A stretch of DNA of 64,000 nt from Paracrocinitomix mangrovi (lineage in GTDB: Bacteria > Bacteroidota > Bacteroidia > Flavobacteriales_D > Crocinitomicaceae): contig NZ_CP091819.1 in NCBI RefSeq assembly GCF_019740355.2, positions 2,356,001-2,420,000 on the forward strand, in the 5' to 3' direction. Below the pieces are notes generated by a model. That model had not been told where the DNA came from. It saw only the letters and a program-made list of their open reading frames with translations, and searched no databases. Each line of letters begins with the position of its first letter. The stretch's first letter is position 1. Shown here one piece after another: positions 52,865-61,483 of the stretch. The position numbers and the translations under genes were made by a program.

Positions 52865-53965
52865 ATGAACCCTTCAAAAAATCAAACAACAGCTATCATA
52901 CTCCGTTTCAATTTATTAAGATTTATAGCATTAATCTTTCTATTGTTGTTGCCATTTATCGTACTTCCACAAAAAAAGAATATCGTTTATACAAGTGGAA
53001 AAGGTGATCCACATAAAAGTTTTGAAGAGGAATTTTTATCTCATAAAAAATGTAGTGAGTGGTGGTATGTTACAGGATATCTAGAAGATCAAAATAAACA
53101 ACTTTATACTTTTCAATTTACACTTGCCAATATCAATGTAAAAGGAATAAAAATTCACATGATCTTAATCTCTATAACGGATTTACAAAATGGAGAGCAT
53201 TATTACTTTCAGGATCACGTTTCAAGAGGAAAACACATAGTTACTACCCAAAATGAAACAACTTATGGCACATTAGCCGGAATCAAATATGCGGCAAATG
53301 ATAAAAGCAGTTTTGGAAAAATGAACCTATCTATCAAAAAAGACAGTCTGGCATTAGATCTTCAAATGGAAGCTCAAAAATCACCTGTTTGGCATTGTGA
53401 TAATGGTAAATTACAAATGGGAATATTAGATGATCCTAAACAATACACCTATTACTTTTCATTAACTAATATTTTAGCTGAAGGGAAGTTAACTTTAAAT
53501 GGAAAAGAGCTCACAGTAACAGGAAAGGCATGGTTTGATAAACAAGGTGGACCTTACACTATTACCAATCCGAGAACAAACTGGGAATGGTTTTCTTTTA
53601 GGTTCTTTGACAATGAAGAAATCATGTTATTTTACTTTCCTAAGGATGAACATCATGATTGTACTTATATCAAAGAAAATGGTACTTATGAACGACTTCA
53701 AAATTTTAATGTAATTCCCTTAGACACTATTACCGAACCGTCTACTGACTATATTTTTACATATGGTTGGAAGGTAAAAATCCCAGGATATAAGGATGAA
53801 AACTACACTTTAAAACCAAAGGTTGATGGTCAATTCAACGTATTCTTTTATGAATTAATAGCAGATGTATACAATAGCAAGAACGAAATTGTTGGCTATT
53901 GTTATGTTGAATTATTGCCTGGTGCAAGAAATAAAAAACTGAAAAATAACCTTGTTTTTAAATAA
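52865..53965 (+). CDS. AttH/CrtC-like lipocalin-fold protein
   Basis: The product has about 366 residues. After a hydrophobic N-terminal segment (FIALIFLLLLPFIVLP) comes an AttH/CrtC domain: CSEWWYVTGYLEDQNKQLYTFQFTLAN, HYYFQDHVSRGKH, SPVWHCDNGKLQMGILDD, GKAWFDKQGGPYTI and NWEWFSFRF. The tryptophan motifs and GxAWxDxxxGP are hallmarks of the carotenoid 1,2-hydratase (CrtC) and AttH families. Whether it acts on a carotenoid is unknown. The ATG at 52865 was chosen over 52805, which is poorly supported. It is four bases upstream of a cytochrome P450 gene and likely in one operon with it. Confidence 0.8.
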   Translation: MNPSKNQTTAIILRFNLLRFIALIFLLLLPFIVLPQKKNIVYTSGKGDPHKSFEEEFLSHKKCSEWWYVTGYLEDQNKQLYTFQFTLANINVKGIKIHMILISITDLQNGEHYYFQDHVSRGKHIVTTQNETTYGTLAGIKYAANDKSSFGKMNLSIKKDSLALDLQMEAQKSPVWHCDNGKLQMGILDDPKQYTYYFSLTNILAEGKLTLNGKELTVTGKAWFDKQGGPYTITNPRTNWEWFSFRFFDNEEIMLFYFPKDEHHDCTYIKENGTYERLQNFNVIPLDTITEPSTDYIFTYGWKVKIPGYKDENYTLKPKVDGQFNVFFYELIADVYNSKNEIVGYCYVELLPGARNKKLKNNLVFK

Positions 53966-53969
53966 AGAA

Positions 53970-55343
53970 ATGACAGAAAAAGAAATAGTTAAATACAAAT
54001 CGTATCCGGGACCTTCAGTATTCTCAGCTTTTAAAGGATTAACTAAACACGGATTTCTGGATTATATTGATGAAGCCTGGAAAACTTATGGTGACACTTT
54101 TGAACTTAATCTAGGGATCAGGTCATTGATATTTGCCATTCATCCTGATGCGGTTCAACAAATAAATGTTACTCACGGTAAAAAGTTTGATAAAGTAAAG
54201 AGCTACAATGTTGTCAGAAAGTATTTAACCGGAGAAGGATTAGTTGCCAGCACAGGTGATTTGTGGAAAAGACAAAGAAAATTAATGGCTCCTTTTTTTA
54301 CTCCAAAAGGCGTTCAGGAGTATGCTGAAATAATGATCAAAGATTCTCTTGAAATTGCCGAACGTTGGGAACAGTTTTCATCAACAGGACAAGAGGTAGA
54401 TATTGAAGAAGAAATGATGAGAGTTACTGCTTCAATTATCCTTAAATCAATGTTCAGTTCTGAAATGGACGAAGAAACTTTGGCCATGAAAGATGCAGTA
54501 GCCATAATGATCAAATATGCTACCTCTCAGGAACAGGGCATCCATCCTCCTGATTGGGTTCCAACTAAAAGGAACAAAACCTACTTTGAAGCAAAAAACA
54601 AAGTTCATCATTACATCAAAAAACTTATTGATCACAGAAAAAGTATCTCAGAAGATCAATGGCCCAACGATTTGTTGTCAAAATTAATGAAGGTGAAAGA
54701 TGAAGAAACAGGTGAATTGATGTCTGAAAATCTATTGAGAGATGAATCAATCACTACATTCTTTGCAGGACACGAAACTACTGCCAAAACTATGAGTGCT
54801 ACCTGGTATGCTTTGGCTACTAATGAAGAAGCAACTACAAAACTGCATCAGGAACTTGATAGAGAATTAGGAGACAAAATTCCAACTTTAGATGACTTAC
54901 ACCGACTTCCGTATACACTTCAGGTAGTAAAAGAAGTTTTAAGATTATACCCGGCTGCTCCATTTTATGTTAGAGATGCAGTGGAAGATGATGAATACAA
55001 TGGCTATCAAATTAAAAAAGGAACCGCAGTAATGTTATCTCCTTACTTCACACACAGGCATCCTGACTTTTGGGAAAACCCAAATAAATTTGATCCTGAC
55101 AGATGGACTCCGGAAAAAGAAAAAGAGCGTCATCCTTATGCTTATCATCCATTTGCTACAGGAAAACGAATCTGTATTGGAAATAATTTTTCTCTTTTAG
55201 AATCTCATATTCTACTTGCCATACTTGCACAAAAGTTTAATCCAAAATTGAAACCTAATGCAAAAGTGACCTGGGAAATGCATGGTACTTTAGGAACTAA
55301 GGAGTCAATACAAATGAAGATTGAAAAGAGACAAAAAAATTAA
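53970..55343 (+). CDS. cytochrome P450
   Basis: The product has 457 residues. The haem-ligand loop FATGKRICIGN has Cys402. The oxygen-activation helix holds FAGHETTAKT (Ala266, Gly267, His268, Glu269, Thr270), and the ExxR pair is in VVKEVLRLYPAAPFYVRDA. It is a full-length soluble-type P450 with no membrane anchor. It needs a redox partner, none of which is in the window. The AttH/CrtC-like gene upstream suggests a joint hydration or oxidation of an isoprenoid or fatty substrate. I start at the ATG at 53970 because the upstream frame overlaps the preceding gene. Confidence 0.93.
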   Translation: MTEKEIVKYKSYPGPSVFSAFKGLTKHGFLDYIDEAWKTYGDTFELNLGIRSLIFAIHPDAVQQINVTHGKKFDKVKSYNVVRKYLTGEGLVASTGDLWKRQRKLMAPFFTPKGVQEYAEIMIKDSLEIAERWEQFSSTGQEVDIEEEMMRVTASIILKSMFSSEMDEETLAMKDAVAIMIKYATSQEQGIHPPDWVPTKRNKTYFEAKNKVHHYIKKLIDHRKSISEDQWPNDLLSKLMKVKDEETGELMSENLLRDESITTFFAGHETTAKTMSATWYALATNEEATTKLHQELDRELGDKIPTLDDLHRLPYTLQVVKEVLRLYPAAPFYVRDAVEDDEYNGYQIKKGTAVMLSPYFTHRHPDFWENPNKFDPDRWTPEKEKERHPYAYHPFATGKRICIGNNFSLLESHILLAILAQKFNPKLKPNAKVTWEMHGTLGTKESIQMKIEKRQKN

Positions 55344-55532
55344 TTTGCCAAATTTTACAACAGTTAAGTTGCTTCTTGTTCATCATTTAACATTTATACT
55401 GACCTAAATCGATTGAGTAAAACTTAGTTTAATCCTCCTATACACTTGTTTATCTGTTATTTAGCTGACTTGCTTTAGATCATTTTTACAATCTGGAAAT
55501 ATCCACATAACCGACTTGGGTAAAAAGACCTA

Positions 55533-55563
55533 TTTGTCAAGAAAAATAGGCGTTGTAATTTTG
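55533..55563 (+). promoter_or_regulatory. Bacteroidota-type promoter
   Basis: TTTG at 55533-55536 and TAATTTTG at 55556-55563 are separated by 19 bases, in line with the TTG / TAnnTTTG consensus of Bacteroidota. It lies about 30 bases before the next gene start. A small CCTATTT...AAATAGG-type hairpin overlaps the -33 part. Confidence 0.6.
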
Positions 55564-55594
55564 CCGCGCAAAACTGTACCCGAACAAATTAATT

Positions 55595-55993
55595 ATGATT
55601 AATATGTTTAGAGAACAGATGGAAATTTACGGTGTATCACTTCAAAAAATCGCCAATGATACCCTTGAAAGTAAATATGAAAAAGGTGTAAAACTAACCA
55701 AGAAAATGGCCGAGGAAATTGACAATGTTCAATTGAGTTTAGCCAAAGGAGAGGATCAATTCATTATTGCAGATTTTTCAAATGGTGGAGTGCAATTAGA
55801 CAAAGAGGCTGAAATGTACTTTTTAAGGGATGGTAAAATGATTCCTTATACCAATGCCTTAGCTATAATATCCAACCCATCAAAGTTTGGATTCTTGAAG
55901 CGATTTTTCTCTAAAAAACAGTCATTCTATCCAATCAAGGAAGTGCATTCCAGAGAAGAAGCACAGATGTGGTTTGATACCTTAAAGCAGTAA
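55595..55993 (+). CDS. small cytosolic protein of unknown function
   Basis: The product has 132 residues and no signal peptide. It is mixed alpha/beta: a helical start (MFREQMEIYGVSLQKIANDTLESKYEKGVKLTKKMAEE), a strand-rich middle (QFIIADFSNGGVQLDKEAEMYFLRDGKMIPYTNALAIISNP) and a basic region FLKRFFSKKQSF. It has a recognisable promoter just upstream. The sequence resembles small STAS-like or similar regulatory proteins of Bacteroidota, but I cannot name it. A second in-frame ATG exists at 55604. Confidence 0.65.
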   Translation: MINMFREQMEIYGVSLQKIANDTLESKYEKGVKLTKKMAEEIDNVQLSLAKGEDQFIIADFSNGGVQLDKEAEMYFLRDGKMIPYTNALAIISNPSKFGFLKRFFSKKQSFYPIKEVHSREEAQMWFDTLKQ

Positions 55994-56072
55994 TTCAGCA
56001 TCTTCAAGCAATTTGATAACAACAAGAAATTGACTAATTTTTAGCACGGCATACATCTTGCACTGCTAAAAT

Positions 56073-56540
56073 ATGATGAGAGTTGTTTTAATATTGACAT
56101 CCCTAATATCTATTTCTGCTTTTTCACAATACAAATGTGATAAGGCGGCAGTAGAAACTATGGTAAATGAACAACTAAAAGTAGCAGATAAATGGTTTGA
56201 ACATTCTTACGTCCTTTGGCAATCAAGCTTACCTGAAGACACAAGCAAACTATACTTTCAAATTGATTCAATTTACCAGCATTATTATTGCGGAACTGAA
56301 GTGTTTTGGACAGATTATAATCTCAACTCCAACTTCGCTACTTTGGCTACTGACAACAAAAGAAATCAGCCGTACAGTCTTTTTATTTCAACACCTATTT
56401 TCAATAAAACAATGGACCAATGCAGGTTCGTCATCAGCACCAATGTCAATAATTGGGGTGGACATAAAGCCATCTTCTTTTATAAAAAACTGGGTAATCG
56501 CTGGATGGTTATAAAATCAAAGTTGCTTGACATTGATTAA
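56073..56540 (+). CDS. secreted protein of unknown function
   Basis: The product has 155 residues with a signal peptide ending around FSQ (MRVVLILTSLISISAFSQ). The mature part starts YKCDKAAVETMVNEQLKVADKWFEH and contains WFEHSYVLWQSSLPEDTSKLYFQIDS and FVISTNVNNWGGHKAIFFYKKLGNRW, suggesting a compact exported fold with a pair of cysteines. Two ATGs (56073, 56076) fit; I take the first. It is followed after about 50 bases by the MarR gene. No family recognised. Confidence 0.7.
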   Translation: MMRVVLILTSLISISAFSQYKCDKAAVETMVNEQLKVADKWFEHSYVLWQSSLPEDTSKLYFQIDSIYQHYYCGTEVFWTDYNLNSNFATLATDNKRNQPYSLFISTPIFNKTMDQCRFVISTNVNNWGGHKAIFFYKKLGNRWMVIKSKLLDID

Positions 56541-56552
56541 AATTTAAAGCAC

Positions 56553-56576
56553 ATGTTCTTGTGTTTTACAGAACAT
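56553..56576. promoter_or_regulatory. inverted-repeat operator candidate upstream of marR
   Basis: ATGTTCT (56553-56559), ten bases, then AGAACAT (56570-56576) form a perfect 7-bp inverted repeat, 17 bases before the MarR start. AGAACAT occurs twice more in the promoter of the RRM gene. It is a likely autoregulatory site. Confidence 0.45.
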
Positions 56577-56593
56577 ATCTATAATATTGTTGC

Positions 56594-57043
56594 ATGGAAT
56601 ACACCGACGTTCTAATTTCTATCAGAAAAATTGCACGCGCTATCAACCTTGACTCTAAGAGAATTCAAAAGCAAAGTGGCTTAAGTATTCCGCAATTATT
56701 ATCCCTAACTTTCGTCAGTCATTGCCCGGATTATCAATGTGCACAAATTGAATTAAGAAAATATCTTCAATTAAATTCAAGTACAGTTACTGGTATTGTT
56801 TCTAGGCTAATAGAAAAAGGCTATTTAGCCAAAATTCCATCTAAAGGAGATAAAAGATCCACCTGGATTACGTTAACTGCGGCAGGATTCAAACAGTTGG
56901 AAAACACTCCTGAATTATTCCAGGATCGATTAAATGAAAAATTAAAAGAACTGCCTGACAGTGATATTAAACTAATTCAGACAGGACTTGACAAATTAAT
57001 TGGCCTCTTGGGAAAGGAAGAGTTAAGCGGATCATTATCTTAA
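56594..57043 (+). CDS. MarR-family transcriptional regulator
   Basis: The product has 149 residues. The winged-helix part reads CAQIELRKYLQLNSSTVTGIVSRLIEKGYLAKIPSKGDKRSTWITLTAAGFKQL, typical of MarR: a recognition helix in SSTVTGIVSRLIEKG and a wing with DKRSTWITLT. The flanking helices form the dimer. MarR repressors usually sense small phenolic, oxidant or drug ligands. An AGAACAT-based inverted repeat lies before its start and copies occur in the promoter of the next gene, so it may repress both. Confidence 0.9.
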   Translation: MEYTDVLISIRKIARAINLDSKRIQKQSGLSIPQLLSLTFVSHCPDYQCAQIELRKYLQLNSSTVTGIVSRLIEKGYLAKIPSKGDKRSTWITLTAAGFKQLENTPELFQDRLNEKLKELPDSDIKLIQTGLDKLIGLLGKEELSGSLS

Positions 57044-57104
57044 CTATACTAGTCATTTATTGCCCTTATTTCACATTTTTTAAGATTCTAAAACCCTTTA
57101 TTAC

Positions 57105-57150
57105 TTGACAAAAGAACATATTCTTTGTATATTTGTGTTGTATAGAACAT
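57105..57150 (+). promoter_or_regulatory. promoter with AGAACAT operators (RRM gene)
   Basis: TTG (57105-57107), 20 bases, TATATTTG (57128-57135) fits the Bacteroidota promoter pattern. AGAACAT stands at 57113-57119 and 57144-57150, 31 bases apart, flanking the promoter core. The same heptamer forms the inverted repeat before the MarR gene. Confidence 0.5.
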
Positions 57151-57167
57151 ATATACAATCAAACATT

Positions 57168-57434
57168 ATGATAATTCAACTAAACAAAATATCGCCAAGA
57201 GCTAATAAAAAGGACATTCGAAATCTTTTTAGCACATATGGTGTGGTTTCAGGAGTTATCAAATCACCAAATTCAGCATTTATTAGAATGCCTGATGATG
57301 ACAGAGCAGCCATAGCTATTCAAAATTTGGATGGCATGAAATGGAAAGGCTGGAATATTAGGGTTAAACCTTTAAGTTCCAAAACAGAAACTCCAGTTTG
57401 CCGCACCAGTATAGGTGTGCTCCGCATGTTCTAA
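57168..57434 (+). CDS. RRM-type RNA-binding protein
   Basis: The product has 88 residues. RNP2-like MIIQLNKI and RNP1-like NSAFIRMP, together with ANKKDIRNLFSTYGVVSGVIKS and DRAAIAIQNLDGMKWKGWNIRVKPL, give the RRM beta-alpha-beta-beta-alpha-beta fold. Small single-domain RRM proteins occur in several bacteria and are thought to bind RNA under cold or stress conditions; the role here is unknown. The ATG at 57168 is used, since the upstream part of the frame runs through the promoter region. It lies between the MarR gene and Dps and its promoter holds the AGAACAT heptamers. Confidence 0.85.
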   Translation: MIIQLNKISPRANKKDIRNLFSTYGVVSGVIKSPNSAFIRMPDDDRAAIAIQNLDGMKWKGWNIRVKPLSSKTETPVCRTSIGVLRMF

Positions 57435-57521
57435 AACAATCATACCATACTTAATTAGAGGCTTCGATTATTTCGTGGCCCAAAAATTAATGACCAAAAT
57501 TTTACAAACACATTAAAAATT

Positions 57522-58037
57522 ATGACTACAACACACATTTTGAACAACGAAAAACAATACAAAAAATTAGGATTTACCAATCTTGAAGCAACAGAGATTA
57601 TTCTAAATCTCAACGAATTACTAGCCAATTATCAGGTTCATTTTCACAAACTTCAAAACTTTCATTGGAACGTAAAAGGCCGTGACTTTTTTGAATTACA
57701 TGAGCAATTTGAAACCATGTATAACAAAGCATTTAAAAACGTGGATTTAGTTGCCGAAAGAATTAGAGTTTTTGGTAAAACACCTGTTAGTTCCATGAAT
57801 GAATATTTAGGATTAGCCGACTTAAAGGAAGCTAAAACCGATTTGAGCGGAGAATACATGGTGCGTGAAATCCTTCAAGATTACGAAACACTATTGTCTT
57901 GCATGATTGAAACCATTGAACAAGCCAACAAAAATGGTGATGCCGGAACAACAGATATGATCAACGGATTCATTAAAGAAATGGAAAAAGATCACTGGCA
58001 ATTATCAGCCTGGTTATCGAGCAAAGAAAATGAATAA
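57522..58037 (+). CDS. dps: Dps-family ferritin-like protein
   Basis: The product has 171 residues. The Dps ferroxidase residues are present: NFHWNVKGRDFFELHEQFE (His, and Asp/Glu at the usual positions) and NVDLVAERIRVFG. It is full length for the family and should form a dodecamer that stores iron and protects DNA. The MarR gene and RRM gene sit just upstream. The RRM gene ends with an ATGTTCT heptamer (57426-57432), which could be an operator or just coding sequence. A bidirectional terminator follows. Confidence 0.93.
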   Translation: MTTTHILNNEKQYKKLGFTNLEATEIILNLNELLANYQVHFHKLQNFHWNVKGRDFFELHEQFETMYNKAFKNVDLVAERIRVFGKTPVSSMNEYLGLADLKEAKTDLSGEYMVREILQDYETLLSCMIETIEQANKNGDAGTTDMINGFIKEMEKDHWQLSAWLSSKENE

Positions 58038-58066
58038 AACCGCGTTCAATGTTGGTTGATTGTTAC

Positions 58067-58099
58067 AAAAGGTGCTGATTAGTTTCAGCATCTTTTTTT
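58067..58099. terminator. bidirectional terminator between dps and corA
   Basis: GGTGCTGA (58071-58078) pairs with TCAGCATC (58085-58092) around TTAGTT, with one G-U pair. It is followed by a T run on the + strand and preceded by an A run, which gives a U run on the minus strand. It sits between the convergent ends of Dps and CorA. Confidence 0.72.
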
Positions 58100-59174
58100 A
58101 TAACCATCCCTTTCTTTTAAAGAATATTATCATCCAAATAGTTACGCCAATCATTATAGCCCATACCAACGGATATCCATAATTGATGTCATAAATCTCC
58201 GGCATATTAGTAAAATTCATTCCGTAAATACCGGCAATAAAAGTGAGCGGAATAAAAATACTGGCCATTATGGTCAATACCTTCATGATTTCATTCATTT
58301 TATTGGACATTGTTGACATATACAAATCTCTCACTGAGTTAGATAAATCAATAAACGTCTCTATGGAATCAATTACCTCAATTGAATGATCGTAAGCGTC
58401 TCTGTAGTACTTAATATACTTTTTATTAACCTGCTCACTTTCAGATCTGACGATACTTCCCAACATCTCTCTAAGAGGGAACACTGATTTTCTTACTAAA
58501 ATTAACTGTTGCTTAAACAATTGCAATTGTTGGATCACGGTTTCATCAGGTTCATCCAAAATTTGCTGTTCTAAACTATCCAATTGATCACCTAAGTGCT
58601 CCATTACAAAAAAGTAATTATCAATGATGATATCAATCAAAACAAATGACAAATACTCAGCACTTTCACTTCTTACCCTACCTACACCTTTTCTCAACCT
58701 TTCTCTAATGGGTTCAAAAACATCTCCTGTTTTTTCTTGAAAGGATATTACCAGATTATTCATTAAAATCATGCTGACTTGCTCGCTATCCACATCATTG
58801 TTTTCAACAGAGAGCATTTTCATAATCATGAATGTATAACCATGATATTCTTCAATTTTTGGACGGTGCTCTTTATTCATGATGTCTTCCAGCACTAAAT
58901 CATCTATATTGAAAATATCTCCAATCTTTCTCAGAACTTCAGGGTCATGAACACCAATAACATTCACCCAATTGATTAAGCCATCTTCCTCTATCGCCTT
59001 CAATTCATTAATACTTTCAAGATACACCTCCTCTTGGTGTTCCTTGTTGTATTTAAACACTTCCAAAACAACATTTCCTAAGCCTTCATCATCCACAGCC
59101 TTTTGCAAAGCTCCGGGAACCTGACCTAAATTATGTCTTTGTTGTTTGTTTATTGAATTTCTTTTTCTCGCCAT
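58098..59174 (-). CDS. corA: CorA-type magnesium/cobalt channel
   Basis: The product has 358 residues. The signature GMN motif is in FIAGIYGMNFTNMPEIYDINYGYPLVW, followed by the last membrane helix IMIGVTIWMIIFFKRKG. The first of the two helices is ILTIMASIFIPLTFIAGIY. The large N-terminal cytosolic part (about 1-290) is full length for CorA. It takes up Mg2+ or other divalent metals through a pentameric pore. Its start lies inside the 3' end of the MscS gene, overlapping by 44 bases, so the two are co-transcribed. Confidence 0.93.
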   Translation of the reverse strand: MARKRNSINKQQRHNLGQVPGALQKAVDDEGLGNVVLEVFKYNKEHQEEVYLESINELKAIEEDGLINWVNVIGVHDPEVLRKIGDIFNIDDLVLEDIMNKEHRPKIEEYHGYTFMIMKMLSVENNDVDSEQVSMILMNNLVISFQEKTGDVFEPIRERLRKGVGRVRSESAEYLSFVLIDIIIDNYFFVMEHLGDQLDSLEQQILDEPDETVIQQLQLFKQQLILVRKSVFPLREMLGSIVRSESEQVNKKYIKYYRDAYDHSIEVIDSIETFIDLSNSVRDLYMSTMSNKMNEIMKVLTIMASIFIPLTFIAGIYGMNFTNMPEIYDINYGYPLVWAIMIGVTIWMIIFFKRKGWL

Positions 59175-60000
59175 CTTTAAAAACTATAGTTCTGTATGGG
59201 AATGGTATTTCAATTCCTTCTTCGTCAAATCTTTCTTTTAATTTGATATTGATGTCAGAATGCATTTTCCATACCTGCAAAGGATCCTTACACCAGACGA
59301 ATGCACGTAGATTTATACTAAAATCATCAAACTCGTAAACCCTTACGACCACCTGCGGAACACCTTGTTTTTTCTCTTTTGCAGTACGATTATCCAGGCA
59401 ATCTGGATGTGCCATAGCTACTTCTTGAAGGATACTAACAGCTTTTTTTAGATCACTGTCGTAACTAATTCCCACTTCAACAAATTTGACAACATTATCA
59501 TCTTCAATACTGTCATTGATAATTGTTTCTTCGCTAATGACAGAATTAGGGATTATGATTCGTTTGTTTTCAAAATTTAAAATCACTGTATGTCTTAAAG
59601 TAATGTCTTCTACAATTCCGTAATCTCTGGTTCCTACTTTAATCAAATCACCTACACGAAAAGGTCTAAACATTACAATAAAAATTCCACCAACGACATT
59701 AGAAAACGCCTGTTGAGCAGCAAAACCAGCAACAGCCACTAAAATACCAGCACCCGCAAATAAAGTTACTGCCAAAGCTTTTAATTCAGGAATATAAGAT
59801 GCCATTGCTCCCAATGCAATCATCCAAATGATCATTGAAAGTGCATTTTTGGTAAACTTATATCGGGTTGGATCTACCTTAATTTTAGCAGAAGCAGCTT
59901 TATACGATCTAGAAATTAACCAACGAAGCGTTCGGGTTGTGATAATGGCCCCCAAAAAAATAGAGCCTAAAATGATCCAGGTTCTTAAATCTAATTGCAT
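59131..60000 (-). CDS. mscS: mechanosensitive channel of the MscS family
   Basis: The product has 289 residues with three N-terminal helices (IILGSIFLGAIITTRTLRWLI, NALSMIIWMIALGAMASYI, AVTLFAGAGILVAVAGFAAQQAFSNVVGGIFIVMFRPFRVGDLIKVG) and the pore-lining segment rich in A and G. The beta domain follows (GIVEDITLRHTVILNFENKRIIIPNSVISEETIIND), then a C-terminal part ending IPFPYRTIVFKDGE. It opens on membrane tension. The overlap with CorA suggests a shared role in osmotic and ion homeostasis. Confidence 0.92.
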   Translation of the reverse strand: MQLDLRTWIILGSIFLGAIITTRTLRWLISRSYKAASAKIKVDPTRYKFTKNALSMIIWMIALGAMASYIPELKALAVTLFAGAGILVAVAGFAAQQAFSNVVGGIFIVMFRPFRVGDLIKVGTRDYGIVEDITLRHTVILNFENKRIIIPNSVISEETIINDSIEDDNVVKFVEVGISYDSDLKKAVSILQEVAMAHPDCLDNRTAKEKKQGVPQVVVRVYEFDDFSINLRAFVWCKDPLQVWKMHSDINIKLKERFDEEGIEIPFPYRTIVFKDGEKKKFNKQTTKT

Positions 60001-60058
60001 TTCAAATTCTTAGTAAGTATGAAGATACCTAAAATTAATTTCTATTTTTAGCTTACCC

Positions 60059-61441
60059 ATGATTAAAAAACTTTGGCGAAAAATATCGTTTCTCGGAATC
60101 CGTGAGGATCAGGAATTTGATCAAAGAGAAGTAGTGCTACTCAATAAATTAGTGTTTATTTCTTCATTGGCTATTGCTCTGGTTATTCCGGTTGAAGTAA
60201 TTCTCAATGGATGGGAGCTGGTTCCTTATGAAGCTTTAGTTGTAATTGTAGGTGTTATAACATTGACATTAAATCATTTAAAGTGGTATAACATTGCCAG
60301 ATTTTTCTTTTTTAGTATAGCCATTGGATTTGTGTTTATCATGGGTGTTTTAGTAGGATCAGGAACAGGAAATGGCATTACCTTTTTCGCAATTTTTGCT
60401 GCACCTGCAATGCTTCACAGAGACATTCGTATCATAATTTTACTGTGCGCAATTGTATTAGGAGTATACATTGCTTTGCCTTTTACACAAGAACAATTTC
60501 AACCGGTATTTGATATTTCACCTGAATTAAAAAGAAAATTTAATGTGGTTTTTAAAGTAGTGAGCATGACTATTCTCTTCTTTGAAATCTACTATTTCAA
60601 AAGCATTAATAACAGGTTTCAAGAATTGCTTTACCGTAAAAATGAACTCATTGAAGAAAAAAACAAGGAGATCATTGATTCGATAAATTATGCCAAAAGA
60701 ATTCAAGATGCCTATTTACCGCCTATTTCGGTTTTTGAACATTACTTTGAAAATGCGTTCATGCTATTCATGCCAAAAGACATTGTTAGTGGGGACTTTT
60801 ATTGGTTTTATGGTACAGAAAATGCATGGGAAGATTCTTCAAAAGATGTTTTTGTTGTAGGGGCAGATTGCACAGGGCACGGAGTTCCGGGAGCATTAAT
60901 GAGCGTTATTTGCACAAATGCACTGAATGATGCTGTAATCAATAAAAATTTACGTAATACAGGTTCAATCTTTGACGACGTAAGAGACCACGTGGTTAAA
61001 ATCTTAAAAACAGACAAAAATACCGGCCGCAAAGATGGAATGGATGCTGTGATTTGCCGAATTAATAGAGCTGAAAAGACAGTAGAATATACAGGTGCAA
61101 ACAATCCTCTATGGATTCTGCGCAAAGATGCAGATGACATAGAGATACTAAAATCAGACAGACAACCTGTAGGTGCTTTTGATAATCCTCAGCCTTTTAC
61201 ATCACACCAGGTAAAACTGAATGAAGGTGATACTATTTACTTTTTCTCAGATGGTTTTCAGGATCAATTTGGTGGTGAAAAAGGCAAAAAATTCAAGGCA
61301 GCTAATATTAAAAAACTGATTCTGGATAATAGATCTTTAAATATGAAGGAACAACATCAACTACTGAAAAACGCCTTTCTGAATTGGAGAGGTGATTTAG
61401 AGCAAGTAGATGATGTTGTATTTACCGGTATTAAGTTTTAG
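60059..61441 (+). CDS. membrane-anchored SpoIIE/PP2C-type phosphatase (paralogue)
   Basis: The product has 460 residues. Hydrophobic helices lie in residues about 30-175. A coiled-coil linker (NELIEEKNKEIIDSINYAKRIQDAYLPPI) leads to the SpoIIE-type phosphatase domain with GDFYWFYG, VGADCTGHGVPGALMSVICTNALND and IYFFSDGFQDQFGGEKGKKFK, containing the metal-binding Asp residues. It is a paralogue of the protein at 9879 and has the same linker and C-terminal tail (GDLEQVDDV). A TPR-CHAT protein gene follows 42 bases downstream and is probably co-transcribed. The phosphorylated partner is unknown. Confidence 0.9.
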   Translation: MIKKLWRKISFLGIREDQEFDQREVVLLNKLVFISSLAIALVIPVEVILNGWELVPYEALVVIVGVITLTLNHLKWYNIARFFFFSIAIGFVFIMGVLVGSGTGNGITFFAIFAAPAMLHRDIRIIILLCAIVLGVYIALPFTQEQFQPVFDISPELKRKFNVVFKVVSMTILFFEIYYFKSINNRFQELLYRKNELIEEKNKEIIDSINYAKRIQDAYLPPISVFEHYFENAFMLFMPKDIVSGDFYWFYGTENAWEDSSKDVFVVGADCTGHGVPGALMSVICTNALNDAVINKNLRNTGSIFDDVRDHVVKILKTDKNTGRKDGMDAVICRINRAEKTVEYTGANNPLWILRKDADDIEILKSDRQPVGAFDNPQPFTSHQVKLNEGDTIYFFSDGFQDQFGGEKGKKFKAANIKKLILDNRSLNMKEQHQLLKNAFLNWRGDLEQVDDVVFTGIKF

Positions 61442-61483
61442 GATTTCTAGGCTATACGCTCTACTAATTGCAATCAAATAATT

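Noticed and set aside
57426-57432. Third operator copy for the MarR protein before dps
   Set aside because: A single heptamer inside coding sequence is expected several times by chance in 64 kb; I kept only the paired copies.
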